A program made the translations under genes and the position numbers. 64,000 nt of DNA from Caproicibacterium amylolyticum (GTDB lineage: Bacteria > Bacillota > Clostridia > Oscillospirales > Acutalibacteraceae): NCBI RefSeq assembly GCF_014467055.1, contig NZ_CP060696.1, positions 1,922,001 through 1,986,000 on the forward strand, in the 5' to 3' direction. This document shows, in pieces, positions 8,996 to 17,928 of this stretch. Position 1 is the first letter of the stretch, and every line of letters starts with the position of its first letter. The notes beneath the pieces were generated by a model. That model was not told the DNA's origin. It did not search any database and saw nothing but the letters and a program-made list of their open reading frames with translations.

Positions 8996-10777
8996 TTATT
9001 CACCGAGCGGTTTGCAGGCTTCACGCAGCCAACTGCATTCTTCTTTTGTGAGTTCCGGAGAGAGCTTTTCGTAAACAGTTTTGTGATAATTGTTTAGGTA
9101 AGTGGTTTCTTCCGGAGAAAGAAGTTCCGGCAAAATCGCAGCGCGGTCAATCGGGAAAAGCGTCAACGGGCGGAACGCATAGAACTGACCGTACTCAGTC
9201 TTTTCGTCTTCCACCACTTCCAGTGTATTTTCGGTACGGATACCGAAGCGGCCCTCCATATAAAGGCCGGGTTCGTCGGTAATAGACATGCCGGGCACGA
9301 GCGGGGTGATGTCACGGAAGCCCTGCGGGCCCTCATGCACGGCGCCCATGTAACCAACACCATGGCCGGTGCCGCAGCGATAGTCCAGTCCATGCTTCCA
9401 TACCTGCACACGGGAAAGCGCATCCAAATCCTTGCCGGTAGTACCCTGCGGGAACTTTGCGTCTGCAAGGTCAATGTGTGCTTTTAGCACCCAAGTAAAG
9501 CACTCTTTTTCTTCCTGTGTCAGCCCACCCAGTACAAAAGTACGGGTAACATCTGTCGTACCGGTCAGGTACTGTCCGCCGGAATCCACCAGCAGGAAGC
9601 TCTTTGGCTGCAGGGAAGAATGGATTTCCGCTGTTGGACCGTAGTGCATCATTGCCGCGTTTGGTCCGTAAGCAGCAATCGTTTCAAAGCTGTCGCCGCG
9701 GTTGTCCGGCATCTGCGTGCGGTACTTGTGCGCAATTTCAGAAGCGTCCCACTCTGTCAGCGCTTCACCTGCCGCCATGCGGTATTCCAGTTCCATCTTA
9801 AAGCGCACCAGTGCTACACCGTCATAAACATGGCAGATACGCATATTTTCACACTCTGTTGGGTTTTTCACCGCCTTCAGGTGTGTTACAATATCCTTGC
9901 CCTCTAAGATTTCAATATTCTTGTTCGCGGTAAGACAACTGTAAAGTTCAAAGCTGACATCCGTTTTGCTGACCAAAACTTTTTTGGCACCAAAACCGTT
10001 TTTCAAGTCAGCGGGGAGCTGTGCGTAAGGACGTACTTCCACACCGGACTGTTTTAAATAAGCAGCAGCCGCTGCTTCCAGACGGTCTGCATCCAAATAC
10101 AGATAAGCAGATTTTTCAGTCACCAGCAGAAATGCGATTGCAAACGGATTGCACGCAATATCGGAAGCACGCAGATTAGTTGCCCATGCAACATCGTCCA
10201 GCAAACTGTAAAGCTGCGCGTCTGCACCTTCTTTTTTCAGTTCAGCACGCACCTGTGACAGCTTGTCGGCGCAGGCTTTGCCGGAATAGCGTTCCTCCAG
10301 CAGATAAACCGGAGTAGCAGGCAGCGCCGGACGGTCCTCTGTCCAGATATCCTTAATAAGATCAACATTGACCAGAGAAGCGCCGGACTCAGCCAGCTTT
10401 TTCTGCAGACTTTCCGCCGCCTTTGCAGAGTACAGACGGCCATCCACCGCCGCCTTGCCGTTTTGAATGTGTGCGGCGAGGTACTCCTCAATGGTCGGCA
10501 CACCCGGCTCCCGCATGCGCATCAGTTGAATCGGTGTTCCGGCAAGCTGCTGGTTCGCCTGAATGAAGAACCGGCCGTCTGTCCACAGCAGGCTCTCTCC
10601 TTTTGTAACTACCAATGTGCCGGCATCCCCAGTAAAGCCAGAGAACCAGCGGCGGGACTCCCAGTGTGCCGGGATGTACTCGCTCATGTGCGGGTCACTC
10701 GTCGGCAGGATTACTGCATCCACACCATTATTTCCCATTTTTTGCCGCAAAGCTTCGATTTTTTCCGCTACAGTCAT
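8996..10777 (-). CDS. Xaa-Pro aminopeptidase (M24B, aminopeptidase P, long type)
   Basis: Cytosolic metallopeptidase that removes N-terminal residues preceding proline. The 593-residue chain has two creatinase-like N-terminal domains and a C-terminal pita-bread domain. All five metal ligands are visible: Asp in LVDSGGQY, Asp in GTTDVTRT, His in GTGHGVGY, Glu in TDEPGLY and Glu in RTENTLEV. The frame is open back to 10879, but GAAGGAGC lies just before the ATG at 10777, and the extra 34 codons would be made of the leader hairpin. It heads a likely operon with pyrBI. Confidence 0.93.
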   Translation of the reverse strand: MTVAEKIEALRQKMGNNGVDAVILPTSDPHMSEYIPAHWESRRWFSGFTGDAGTLVVTKGESLLWTDGRFFIQANQQLAGTPIQLMRMREPGVPTIEEYLAAHIQNGKAAVDGRLYSAKAAESLQKKLAESGASLVNVDLIKDIWTEDRPALPATPVYLLEERYSGKACADKLSQVRAELKKEGADAQLYSLLDDVAWATNLRASDIACNPFAIAFLLVTEKSAYLYLDADRLEAAAAAYLKQSGVEVRPYAQLPADLKNGFGAKKVLVSKTDVSFELYSCLTANKNIEILEGKDIVTHLKAVKNPTECENMRICHVYDGVALVRFKMELEYRMAAGEALTEWDASEIAHKYRTQMPDNRGDSFETIAAYGPNAAMMHYGPTAEIHSSLQPKSFLLVDSGGQYLTGTTDVTRTFVLGGLTQEEKECFTWVLKAHIDLADAKFPQGTTGKDLDALSRVQVWKHGLDYRCGTGHGVGYMGAVHEGPQGFRDITPLVPGMSITDEPGLYMEGRFGIRTENTLEVVEDEKTEYGQFYAFRPLTLFPIDRAAILPELLSPEETTYLNNYHKTVYEKLSPELTKEECSWLREACKPLGE

Positions 10778-10817
10778 TTCTGCTCCTTCCACGCGCACAC
10801 AGAATGTTTTGGCCTGC

Positions 10818-10866
10818 AGAAAAAGCTCACCCGAAGAAGTTCCTGCTCTTCGGATGAGCTTTTTCT
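10818..10866 (-). promoter_or_regulatory. Long hairpin with T-tract in the leader of the aminopeptidase-pyrBI unit
   Basis: A 20-bp stem (10818-10837 with 10847-10866, one G-U pair) around a nine-base loop, ending in GCTTTTTCT on the minus strand. It lies downstream of a good promoter (10948-10976) and 41 bases before the start codon, so it is inside the leader and cannot be only the terminator of the upstream gltA gene. An attenuator is the simplest reading. An alternative is that it ends gltA read-through and a short leader RNA. Confidence 0.6.
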
Positions 10867-10947
10867 CTGCAAGCGGCATTCGCGCCGCGATTATGTGAAT
10901 TTGTACAGAACCTATCCTTTAGATATCCCGAAAATCAGGCCTAACAC

Positions 10948-10976
10948 AGTATACGAGTTTTGCCGTGCCATGTCAA
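10948..10976 (-). promoter_or_regulatory. Sigma-A type promoter for the aminopeptidase-pyrBI unit
   Basis: TTGACA (10971-10976) and TATACT (10948-10953) separated by exactly 17 bases. Predicted transcripts start near 10941, giving a leader of about 164 bases before the ATG at 10777. Confidence 0.75.
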
Positions 10977-11012
10977 GGCAAAGCAGGCTAAACCTGCACG
11001 CAGTGTTGTCTT

Positions 11013-12404
11013 TTACTCTCTGCTCTCCATAGGGATATACGGGCGATGAGAAGCAACGGTTTTGTACGCCGGACGAATAATCTTGCCGGCATTGATGCGT
11101 TCTTCCAGCAAGTGCGCGCTCCAGCCCGCAATACGCGCCATGGCGAACACCGGGGTGAACAATTCCATTGGCAAACCAAGCATATTATAAACAAAGCCGG
11201 AATAGAAATCGATATTTGCGCTGACACCTTTGTAGGTTCTGCGTTCTTTACCGATAATCTGCGGTGCCAGCCGCTCTACCAGTGCGTACAGGCCATACTC
11301 TTTCTGCATGCCCTTCTCTTCCGATAAATTTTTAACAAATTTGCGGAAAATTGTTGCACGCGGATCGCTGATGCTGTAAACCGCATGCCCCATGCCGTAA
11401 ATCAGGCCCTTGTGGTCAAAGACCTTTCCGCGCAGTAAACCGCTTAGGTAATTGCCGACTTCCTCTTCGTCTTCCCAATCTTTCACGTTCTGCATCATAT
11501 CAACAAACATCTGCACAACCTTGATGTTTGCGCCGCCGTGTTTCGGGCCTTTCAAAGAGCTGAGTGCCGCCGCAATGACAGAGTAGGCGTCTGTACCGGA
11601 GGAAGCCACCACATGGGTCGTAAAGGTAGAGTTGTTGCCGCCGCCGTGCTCCGCGTGCAGCACCAGTGCAAGGTCAAGGATCCGTGCTTCCAGCTCTGTG
11701 TACTTGTTATCAATCCGCAGCATGTACAGGATGTTTTCCGCGACAGATAAGTCGCTGCGCGGTGTATGAATAAAAAACGGCTGACTTGGGTCTGTATCAT
11801 GCACATAAGCCTGATAGCCGTAAACCGCTAACTGTGGAAAAAGCGCAATCATTTCAATACACTGCCGCAAGGTATTTTCAAGGCTGGTGTCATTTGCTTT
11901 TTCATCATAAGCATACAAAGTCAGTACACTGCGCGCCAATGTGTTCATCATGTCGCTGCTGGGCGCTTTCATAATAATGTCCCGCACAAAATTCGTCGGC
12001 AGTGTGCGGTACTTGTTCAGCAGGCCCCGAAACTCTTCAAGCTGCGGTACAGTCGGCAGATCCCCGAAAAGCAGCAAATAGGTGGTTTCTTCAAAACCAA
12101 ACCGCTTTTCTGTTAAAAAACCTCTGGTCAGGTCATTAATGTGGATTCCCCGGTAGTAAAGTTCACCCGGAATCGGCACTTTTTTGCCGGCAATCGTCTT
12201 TTTGGCACGCACCTCACTAATGTCCGACAGTCCGCACAGCACACCTTCGCCATTTAAATCGCGCAGGCCGCGCTTGACATCATACTCAGCATAAAGTGAC
12301 GGGTCAATCGTATCTTTGCGTATGCACAACTGCGTCAGGTTGGTAATTTCAGGCGTAATCTCAAAAAATTCGTCCTCATTATTCTTTTTAACCAAATGCC
12401 TCAC
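11013..12404 (-). CDS. gltA: Citrate synthase
   Basis: Condenses oxaloacetate and acetyl-CoA to citrate. The 463-residue chain carries the family signature around LHAEHGGGNNSTFT (catalytic His), the GPKHGGAN loop and the C-terminal FTPVFAMARIAGWSAH region with the catalytic Arg and acidic residues. It has an N-terminal extension of about 60 residues compared with the short bacterial enzyme, as seen in clostridial homologues. The start used is the GTG at 12404; a TTG at 12395 preceded by GTGAGG is an alternative. A citrate- versus methylcitrate-synthase choice cannot be made from sequence alone. Confidence 0.93.
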   Translation of the reverse strand: MRHLVKKNNEDEFFEITPEITNLTQLCIRKDTIDPSLYAEYDVKRGLRDLNGEGVLCGLSDISEVRAKKTIAGKKVPIPGELYYRGIHINDLTRGFLTEKRFGFEETTYLLLFGDLPTVPQLEEFRGLLNKYRTLPTNFVRDIIMKAPSSDMMNTLARSVLTLYAYDEKANDTSLENTLRQCIEMIALFPQLAVYGYQAYVHDTDPSQPFFIHTPRSDLSVAENILYMLRIDNKYTELEARILDLALVLHAEHGGGNNSTFTTHVVASSGTDAYSVIAAALSSLKGPKHGGANIKVVQMFVDMMQNVKDWEDEEEVGNYLSGLLRGKVFDHKGLIYGMGHAVYSISDPRATIFRKFVKNLSEEKGMQKEYGLYALVERLAPQIIGKERRTYKGVSANIDFYSGFVYNMLGLPMELFTPVFAMARIAGWSAHLLEERINAGKIIRPAYKTVASHRPYIPMESRE

Positions 12405-12490
12405 TCTCTTTCTATAAGATTTTCTGCAGTGTCCCTGTACACCTTATAACGTCAGAATTTTCCAATGCGCTGTAATGAAACTTATATTTT

Positions 12491-12519
12491 AGTTTAACAT
12501 AATTCCCTTGTGAAGTCAA
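12491..12519 (-). promoter_or_regulatory. Promoter of the citrate synthase gene
   Basis: TTGACT (12514-12519) and TAAACT (12491-12496) with a 17-base spacer, about 80 bases before the start codon, just downstream of the ptsI terminator. Confidence 0.6.
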
Positions 12520-12581
12520 TCTGTCGCAATTTAGTGAAATTTATATGAATTATTTATGAACAGTATATAAATCAGGATAGC

Positions 12582-12620
12582 AAAAATCCCACTGCTCCAA
12601 AAAAAGAGCGGCAGGATTTT
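12582..12620 (-). terminator. Terminator of the PTS operon after ptsI
   Basis: AAAATCC-TGCCGCTC arms close around a short loop containing a T-run and end in a T-rich tail on the minus strand, 13 bases past the ptsI stop. Confidence 0.75.
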
Positions 12621-12633
12621 GATAGGTTTCGGT

Positions 12634-14259
12634 TCACTTTTCACTCAAACTGCAGCTGCGCACAGCTTTGCGTACAGCAAGCACGCTTTTCGGATTGACG
12701 GAAAGTTCATCAATTCCCATGCGCAGAAATGTTTCTGTCAAGGACAAATCCGCCCCCATTTCTCCGCAGATGCCAACCCAACAGCCGTGCCGGTGGCCTG
12801 CTTCAACTGTCATCTGAATTTCCCGAAGCACTGCCGGATGATGCGGGTCACAGAAAGGCTCCAGCTTTGCGTTCTGCCGGTCCAGCGCACAGGTGTACTG
12901 CATCAGGTCATTGGTACCGATGGAGAAAAAGTCACACTCCTGTGCCAGCTCATCAGCACACAAAACCGCCGCCGGAGTTTCAATCATGGTTCCGATTTCA
13001 ACCGTACCTAAAGCAGCGCCCTGCTGCTCTAGGTCTTTACGGCATTCCTCCAGCAATGCTTTACATTTCTGCAGTTCCTGTACACTGATAATCATAGGAA
13101 ACATGATAGACAAATTTCCAAAGGCAGAAGCACGCAGAAGCGCACGCAGCTGTGTTTTAAAGAAATCATGGTTTGTCAGACAAATACGTACCGCGCGGAA
13201 GCCGAGAGCAGGATTCGCCTCCGGTTCCAGTCCCATATAATCTACTGTTTTATCTGCACCAATGTCGCAGGTACGCACAATGACTTTTCTGGGTGCGAGT
13301 GTCTGCACCACCTTTTTGTATGCCGTAAACTGTTCCTCTTCCGTTGGATAATCGCGGCTGTTCAGGTACAAAAATTCAGAACGGAAAAGTCCCACACCGC
13401 CGGCGTCATTCTCCAGCACCGCACTTACATCCTCCGGACTGCCGATATTGGCGTAAACGTGCACGGTTTTTCCGTCTGCTGTGGTGTCGGATTTACCCTT
13501 GAGTTCCTGCAGAAGCGCCTGTTTTTTCAGATCCTCCTGCTGGCGCTGCCGCAGCTTTTCCAGCAAATCCGGCTCTGGAGCAAGGTATACACAGGAGCTG
13601 TAACCGTCAATGACCGCTAATTTGCCGTCCCAGTTCTCCTTCACATCGCTGCACTGAATCAGTGCCGGAATGTTCATGCTGCGGGCAAGAATCGCTGTAT
13701 GGCTGTTTGTGCTGCCCCCGCGGGTCACAAAACCAAGCAGCAGTTTTTTGTCCAGCCGCACCGTTTCAGAAGGAGTCAGGTCATCGGCTGCCAAAATGCA
13801 CGGCTCGCTGCCCTGCAGCTGCGTATCCTTCCCCTGCAAAATGTTTAACATTGCCTGCCCAATGTCCTGCACATCCGCACTGCGCGCCTGCATATAAGCA
13901 TTGTCCATAGAGGCAAACACTGCTGCCTGGTCGTCACTTGCCTTTTTTACAGCATACTCCGCACTTTTCTGATGCTCAACGATCAGTTTTTTAATTGCAT
14001 CCACATAATCATCATCTTCCAGCATCATGGCATGAATCTCAAACACTTCTGCAATGTCTGCATTTGCCTCGGTCTGCGCTTTCTGATACAGTTCCTGCTG
14101 CTGTTTTACAGCCTGCTGCTGTGCGTTCAAAAAGCGCTTCATCTCTGTTTTGCTGCTGGCAGCTGCTGCATCGCTGATGTTGAAATCTGCTTTGCGAACA
14201 AAGCGAATCCTGCCAATCGCGATACCGCCCAGCACACTTTTTCCTGCTGCGACCTGCAT
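12634..14259 (-). CDS. ptsI: PTS enzyme I (phosphoenolpyruvate-protein phosphotransferase)
   Basis: Transfers phosphate from phosphoenolpyruvate to HPr at the start of the sugar phosphotransferase chain. The 541-residue chain has the N-terminal HPr-binding domain, the phospho-His motif GGSTNSHTAILAR, and the C-terminal PEP-binding domain with LYRSEFLYLN-like and IGTNDLMQYTCALDR motifs. The frame could start at a TTG at 14265, but AGGAG sits six to seven bases before the ATG at 14259, which fixes the start there. It is the last gene of the PTS unit. Confidence 0.96.
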   Translation of the reverse strand: MQVAAGKSVLGGIAIGRIRFVRKADFNISDAAAASSKTEMKRFLNAQQQAVKQQQELYQKAQTEANADIAEVFEIHAMMLEDDDYVDAIKKLIVEHQKSAEYAVKKASDDQAAVFASMDNAYMQARSADVQDIGQAMLNILQGKDTQLQGSEPCILAADDLTPSETVRLDKKLLLGFVTRGGSTNSHTAILARSMNIPALIQCSDVKENWDGKLAVIDGYSSCVYLAPEPDLLEKLRQRQQEDLKKQALLQELKGKSDTTADGKTVHVYANIGSPEDVSAVLENDAGGVGLFRSEFLYLNSRDYPTEEEQFTAYKKVVQTLAPRKVIVRTCDIGADKTVDYMGLEPEANPALGFRAVRICLTNHDFFKTQLRALLRASAFGNLSIMFPMIISVQELQKCKALLEECRKDLEQQGAALGTVEIGTMIETPAAVLCADELAQECDFFSIGTNDLMQYTCALDRQNAKLEPFCDPHHPAVLREIQMTVEAGHRHGCWVGICGEMGADLSLTETFLRMGIDELSVNPKSVLAVRKAVRSCSLSEK

Positions 14260-14319
14260 GTTCAATCTCCTCTCTGCAGGGCGCTGTTCAAAGCAGTGCT
14301 CCTGCCGGTTGTAACATCA

Positions 14320-14577
14320 TCAAAGATTTTTCTGAAAATACGTTTCCACTGCCTGTGCGCAGGCTTCTTCATCGCTGCCTTCTACTTTTACAGAAACTGT
14401 ATCGTTCTGCTGCACGCCAAGGCCCATCAGCGCCATCAGCTTCTTCATATCACAGCTTTTTCCGCCCGCAGTAATGGTCGCTGTGCTGGAAAAACCTTTC
14501 ACAAGTTTTACCAAAACGCCCGCCGGACGTGCGTGGATTCCACAAGCATCTTTTACTGTATACTGAAATTCTTTCAT
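14320..14577 (-). CDS. ptsH: HPr-like phosphocarrier protein with Lys in place of Ser46
   Basis: An 85-residue HPr that carries phosphate from enzyme I to the sugar permeases through His15 (GIHARPAG, His at residue 15). The regulatory site normally read as K-S46-I-M-G is CDMKKLMALMGLG here, with Lys at residue 46 (codon 14440-14442). This copy therefore cannot be a substrate of HPr kinase at that position. GGAGGG precedes the ATG. It sits between ptsG and ptsI in one unit, so it is the working HPr of this permease. Confidence 0.93.
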   Translation of the reverse strand: MKEFQYTVKDACGIHARPAGVLVKLVKGFSSTATITAGGKSCDMKKLMALMGLGVQQNDTVSVKVEGSDEEACAQAVETYFQKNL

Positions 14578-14629
14578 CGTAAACCCTCCGTCATTTTATT
14601 CTGCATTTTTTGTTTTTTACTGATCTAAA

Positions 14630-16759
14630 TTACGCCTTTACTGCAAGCAGGTCTTCTCCAGCCTTGACTGTACCGGTGTGCAGCGGCTTTACAGACGCAT
14701 AATCTTCTGTATTGCAGACGATCATCGGTGTTGTTGTTTTGTATCCCGCTGCCTGAATTGCCTGCAGGTCAAAAGTAATCAGCAGGTCACCCTTGTGCAC
14801 TTTATCATTTTCCTGAACATGGTACTCAAAATATTTTCCGCCGAGTTTTACGGTATTGATGCCAACATGCAGCAGCAGTTCCGCACCGGTGTCCGTTGTC
14901 AAACCGATTGCGTGGCCGGTATCAAACAGAGTAGAAACCGTTGCATCCGCCGGAGCATACAGATTGCCGTCTGACGGCTCCACTGCAACGCCATCGCCAA
15001 GCACACAGGCTGCAAAAGCTTCGTCCTCCACCTCGGACATCAGCTTCATCGTGCCATTTGCACAGGCGCCAAACACGGCATCCTGCTTTTTCTCAGCGAC
15101 AGGTACATCCGTCTGTGCCGCAGGGGCAGGTACTGTTTGGGGTTGTACCGCCTCCTCCATAATGTGTTGGGCTTCCGGTGTTTCCATAAAGTCCTCCAAC
15201 TTCGACTTAATGACAGAAACCTGCGGGCCGTAAACGACCTGCACACCGTTGCCTCTGTGAATTACGCCGGAAGCACCGCTTTGCTTGAGCAGGTCATCGC
15301 TGACCTTGCCGCCATCCAAGACAGTCACACGCAGACGTGTTGCACAGCAGTCAACATCGGAAAGATTATCCAAACCGCCAAGGCCGCGCAGAATGAGTGC
15401 GCTCACTGTATTGGCTGCCGCAGAAGTACCTTTGCTTTCGTTTTGTTTGTTCATGTCTTTACGGGTGTACAGCTTCACTTCCGCATCGTCACGGCCAGGT
15501 GTTTTGTAATCAAACTTCTTAATCATAAATTTGAATACAAAGTAGTACAGGAAGAAATATGCCACACCGACAACTACGACCCAAAGCCAGTGGCTCTTTT
15601 CATTGCCCTGCATAATGCCAAACAGCGTCAGATCAATCAGGCCGCCAGAGAACGTCATACCCACACCAACGTTGAGAATGTGCATCAGCATATAGGACAG
15701 GCCGGCCAGCACACAGTGTACTGCATAAAGCGGCAGCGCAACAAACAGGAACGTAAATTCAAGCGGCTCGGTAATACCGGTCAGCATAGAAGTCAGTGCT
15801 GCGGAAATCAGCAGTCCGCCAACCTCTTTTTGCTTGTCCTTGCGTGCACACTGATACATAGCCAGTGCTGCACCCGGTAAACCAAAAATCATAAGCGGGA
15901 ATTTGCCCGACATAAAACGGGTTGCAGCTACTGAAAATTCCGTAGTGTTTTTGGAAGCCAGTTCCGCAAAGAAAATGTTCTGTGCGCCGGAAACTGTGTT
16001 GCCGTCAATAACCGCTGAACCACCCACGGCTGTCTGCCAGAAAGGCATGTAGAAAACATGGTGCAAGCCAAAGGGAATCAGTGCACGTTCAATAATACCG
16101 TAAATCCATGTGCCAATATAACCGGAACTGAGCACTAAATTGCCAAGCCCTGTAATTCCGCTCTGCACAACCGGCCAGATAAAAAACATCAGAATGCCAA
16201 CCATCAAGAATACAACTGCGGAAATAATCGGAACGAAGCGTGTGCCGCCAAAAAAGGAAAGTACCTGCGGCAGCTGTATCTCGTAGAAGCGATTATGCAG
16301 AGCCGCAACACCCAACCCAACGATAATGCCGCCAAACACACCCATCTGCAGTGTAGTGATGCCAAGCATAGTCGTTGTGGAGTTTGGTGCCATAGCCTGA
16401 ACACCGCCTTTGGCAGCAATGAGAGCGCTGATGGCCGTGTTCATAACCAGGTAAGCAACTGCACCGGACAATGCCGCAACTGCTTTTTCTTTCTTCGCCA
16501 TGCCGATGGCAACACCCATGGCAAACAGCAGCGGCAGGTTGTCAAACACCACGCTGCCCGTTTTGCTCATAATAGTCAAAACCATATAAATAACGGTACC
16601 TTTGTGAATCACACCGGTAAGTCCATATGTCGCGAGCATCGTTTCATTCGTAAAGGAACTGCCGATACCCAGCAGCAAACCGGCGATAGGCAGCAGCGCG
16701 ATTGGCAGCATAAAGGATCTGCCCACACGCTGGAGAACGCTGAACGCCTTGTCTTTCAT
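14630..16759 (-). CDS. ptsG: PTS glucose/N-acetylglucosamine-type permease EIICBA
   Basis: A 709-residue membrane protein that imports and phosphorylates a hexose. It is organised as EIIC (residues 1 to about 410, ten or so membrane spans), EIIB (about 455-530, phospho-Cys in DCCATRLRV) and EIIA (about 570-700, phospho-His in LLHVGINTVKL). The EIIC motif with GITEPLEF is typical of the glucose family. AGGGGGAA precedes the ATG. Glucose is the likely substrate; N-acetylglucosamine is the main alternative. Its leader carries an antiterminator target and terminator. Confidence 0.93.
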   Translation of the reverse strand: MKDKAFSVLQRVGRSFMLPIALLPIAGLLLGIGSSFTNETMLATYGLTGVIHKGTVIYMVLTIMSKTGSVVFDNLPLLFAMGVAIGMAKKEKAVAALSGAVAYLVMNTAISALIAAKGGVQAMAPNSTTTMLGITTLQMGVFGGIIVGLGVAALHNRFYEIQLPQVLSFFGGTRFVPIISAVVFLMVGILMFFIWPVVQSGITGLGNLVLSSGYIGTWIYGIIERALIPFGLHHVFYMPFWQTAVGGSAVIDGNTVSGAQNIFFAELASKNTTEFSVAATRFMSGKFPLMIFGLPGAALAMYQCARKDKQKEVGGLLISAALTSMLTGITEPLEFTFLFVALPLYAVHCVLAGLSYMLMHILNVGVGMTFSGGLIDLTLFGIMQGNEKSHWLWVVVVGVAYFFLYYFVFKFMIKKFDYKTPGRDDAEVKLYTRKDMNKQNESKGTSAAANTVSALILRGLGGLDNLSDVDCCATRLRVTVLDGGKVSDDLLKQSGASGVIHRGNGVQVVYGPQVSVIKSKLEDFMETPEAQHIMEEAVQPQTVPAPAAQTDVPVAEKKQDAVFGACANGTMKLMSEVEDEAFAACVLGDGVAVEPSDGNLYAPADATVSTLFDTGHAIGLTTDTGAELLLHVGINTVKLGGKYFEYHVQENDKVHKGDLLITFDLQAIQAAGYKTTTPMIVCNTEDYASVKPLHTGTVKAGEDLLAVKA

Positions 16760-16816
16760 TGACTTTTCCCCCTGATTATTTTAATAAATTTGTTATAAAG
16801 GTAAAGCAGCCTTACT

Positions 16817-16841
16817 CATTTTGACCGGCCGCGCCAAAATG
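16817..16841. repeat. Imperfect palindrome in the ptsG leader
   Basis: CATTTTG and CAAAATG arms flank an 11-base GC-rich centre, between the leader terminator and the ptsG start. It could be an RNA hairpin or an operator; nothing in the window decides. Confidence 0.4.
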
Positions 16842-16849
16842 GGTATATA

Positions 16850-16898
16850 AAAACCCATATGCATCTATGGCTATTCTGCACAGATGCATATGGGTTTA
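16850..16898 (-). terminator. Conditional terminator in the ptsG leader
   Basis: A 16-bp stem of AAACCCATATGCATCT with its complement (16882-16897) around a 15-base loop, followed by a T-run on the minus strand. Its 5' arm overlaps the RAT-like sequence at 16890-16919, the arrangement used by BglG/LicT antiterminators. Confidence 0.85.
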
Positions 16899-16919
16899 GC
16901 CCAAAAGGTAACTATCCCA
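16890..16919 (-). promoter_or_regulatory. RAT (ribonucleic antiterminator) before ptsG
   Basis: On the minus strand GGGATAGTTACC...GGGCTAAACC matches the GGATTGTTACTG...GCAGGCAAAACC pattern of RAT sites bound by LicT/BglG proteins. It overlaps the terminator stem, and a related copy lies before the antiterminator gene itself. Confidence 0.75.
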
Positions 16920-16928
16920 AACGGATTT

Positions 16929-17792
16929 TTATTTTGTTGTCTGTTCACTGGAAAGATTGATGCGTTTTAAATGAATCGTCAGAAAAAGCAGTTCTTCTTC
17001 TGTCAGTTCCTGATTCCAAGTTTCCGCCACATACGCGGCAATTTTTTTTGCACACTCGTAATGTTCTTTACAGCTGCTGGCAATCAGCCGGCGAAAGTCC
17101 TGATCCTGCATAGAGTCATCACTTTCCTGTTCGTGCTGAAAAAGGCGCTGCGCAAAGAAGCGCAGATGCACAGCAAGCCGACTGAACGCCAGCGATTCGT
17201 GGTCGAATGTCCTGCCATAGTAGGACTCTACCACCTTCACACAGCCGTCCACAAAGCGGGTAATGTCATTCGTAATGCTCATGGTGGTGTTCAGCTCCGC
17301 GTTTACGATATGCAGTGCAATGAAGCCCGCCTCATCTTTCGACAAATCAACAGAAAGCTTTTCTTGAATCCGCTGCACACACGCCTTACCCATTCGGTAC
17401 TCCTCCGGGTAATACTCCCGGATGGATTCGAGCAGCGGGTTCTTGAACTCCACTCCCTGCTCCTTACGTTTGATGGCAAAGCTGATATGGTCAGCCAGGG
17501 TAATCAGAAGGCCTTCGTTCAGCGTATATGGGATTTTTTTGCGAATTTCACTAACCAACTCATCCGTCAGTAAAAAGTGGTCATACGGTATTTGTTCCAG
17601 CAAATCCATCAGCTTCTGCTGCACAGGCATACTGGCCATGTGGTAAATCTTCTGAACTGCGTCAGAGTTCACCGGCTGGCCAGCTTTATGTCCAAAACCA
17701 ATCCCGCGTCCGGTAACAATCATTTCGTTGCCGCCTGCATCCGTTACGCAGAGGATATTGTTATTGATGACCTTTTTGATTGTAAAGACCAT
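16929..17792 (-). CDS. BglG/LicT-family transcriptional antiterminator for the PTS operon
   Basis: A 287-residue RNA-binding regulator. Residues 1-55 form the co-antiterminator domain (IKKVINNNILCV, GRGIGFGHKAGQ), followed by two PTS regulation domains with conserved His residues in LADHISFAIKR, ALHIVNAE, LAVHLRFFAQR and LTIHLKRI. It should bind RAT hairpins in the leaders of its own gene and of ptsG when the sugar is present. AGGAGG lies upstream of the ATG. GlcT or LicT would be a reasonable name; I leave the symbol open because the sugar is not proven. Confidence 0.92.
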   Translation of the reverse strand: MVFTIKKVINNNILCVTDAGGNEMIVTGRGIGFGHKAGQPVNSDAVQKIYHMASMPVQQKLMDLLEQIPYDHFLLTDELVSEIRKKIPYTLNEGLLITLADHISFAIKRKEQGVEFKNPLLESIREYYPEEYRMGKACVQRIQEKLSVDLSKDEAGFIALHIVNAELNTTMSITNDITRFVDGCVKVVESYYGRTFDHESLAFSRLAVHLRFFAQRLFQHEQESDDSMQDQDFRRLIASSCKEHYECAKKIAAYVAETWNQELTEEELLFLTIHLKRINLSSEQTTK

Positions 17793-17817
17793 AAAAATCT
17801 CATCCTCCTAAAAGAAA

Positions 17818-17880
17818 AACCAACTCCCACAGTGCATCTGCTGGCATTTACACCAGTACCACAGCTGTAAGGAGTTGGTT
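17818..17880 (-). terminator. Conditional terminator in the antiterminator gene leader
   Basis: AACCAACTCC (minus 17880-17871) pairs with GGAGTTGGTT (17827-17818) and is followed by TTTTTCTTTT. Its 5' arm overlaps the RAT at 17872-17904, so the antiterminator controls its own synthesis. Confidence 0.85.
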
Positions 17881-17904
17881 AAGCCCGCCGAACGGTAACA
17901 TTCC
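17872..17904 (-). promoter_or_regulatory. RAT before the antiterminator gene
   Basis: GGAATGTTACCG...GGGCTTAACC on the minus strand, the same pattern as the site before ptsG. It is the second target of the same regulator. Confidence 0.75.
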
Positions 17905-17928
17905 AACATCCAGATTAATTCTGTTTAA

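Noticed and set aside
10818..10976. T-box or PyrR-binding leader for the aminopeptidase-pyrBI unit
   Set aside because: Neither the T-box sequence nor the PyrR consensus is present; only an unassigned hairpin with T-tract can be claimed.
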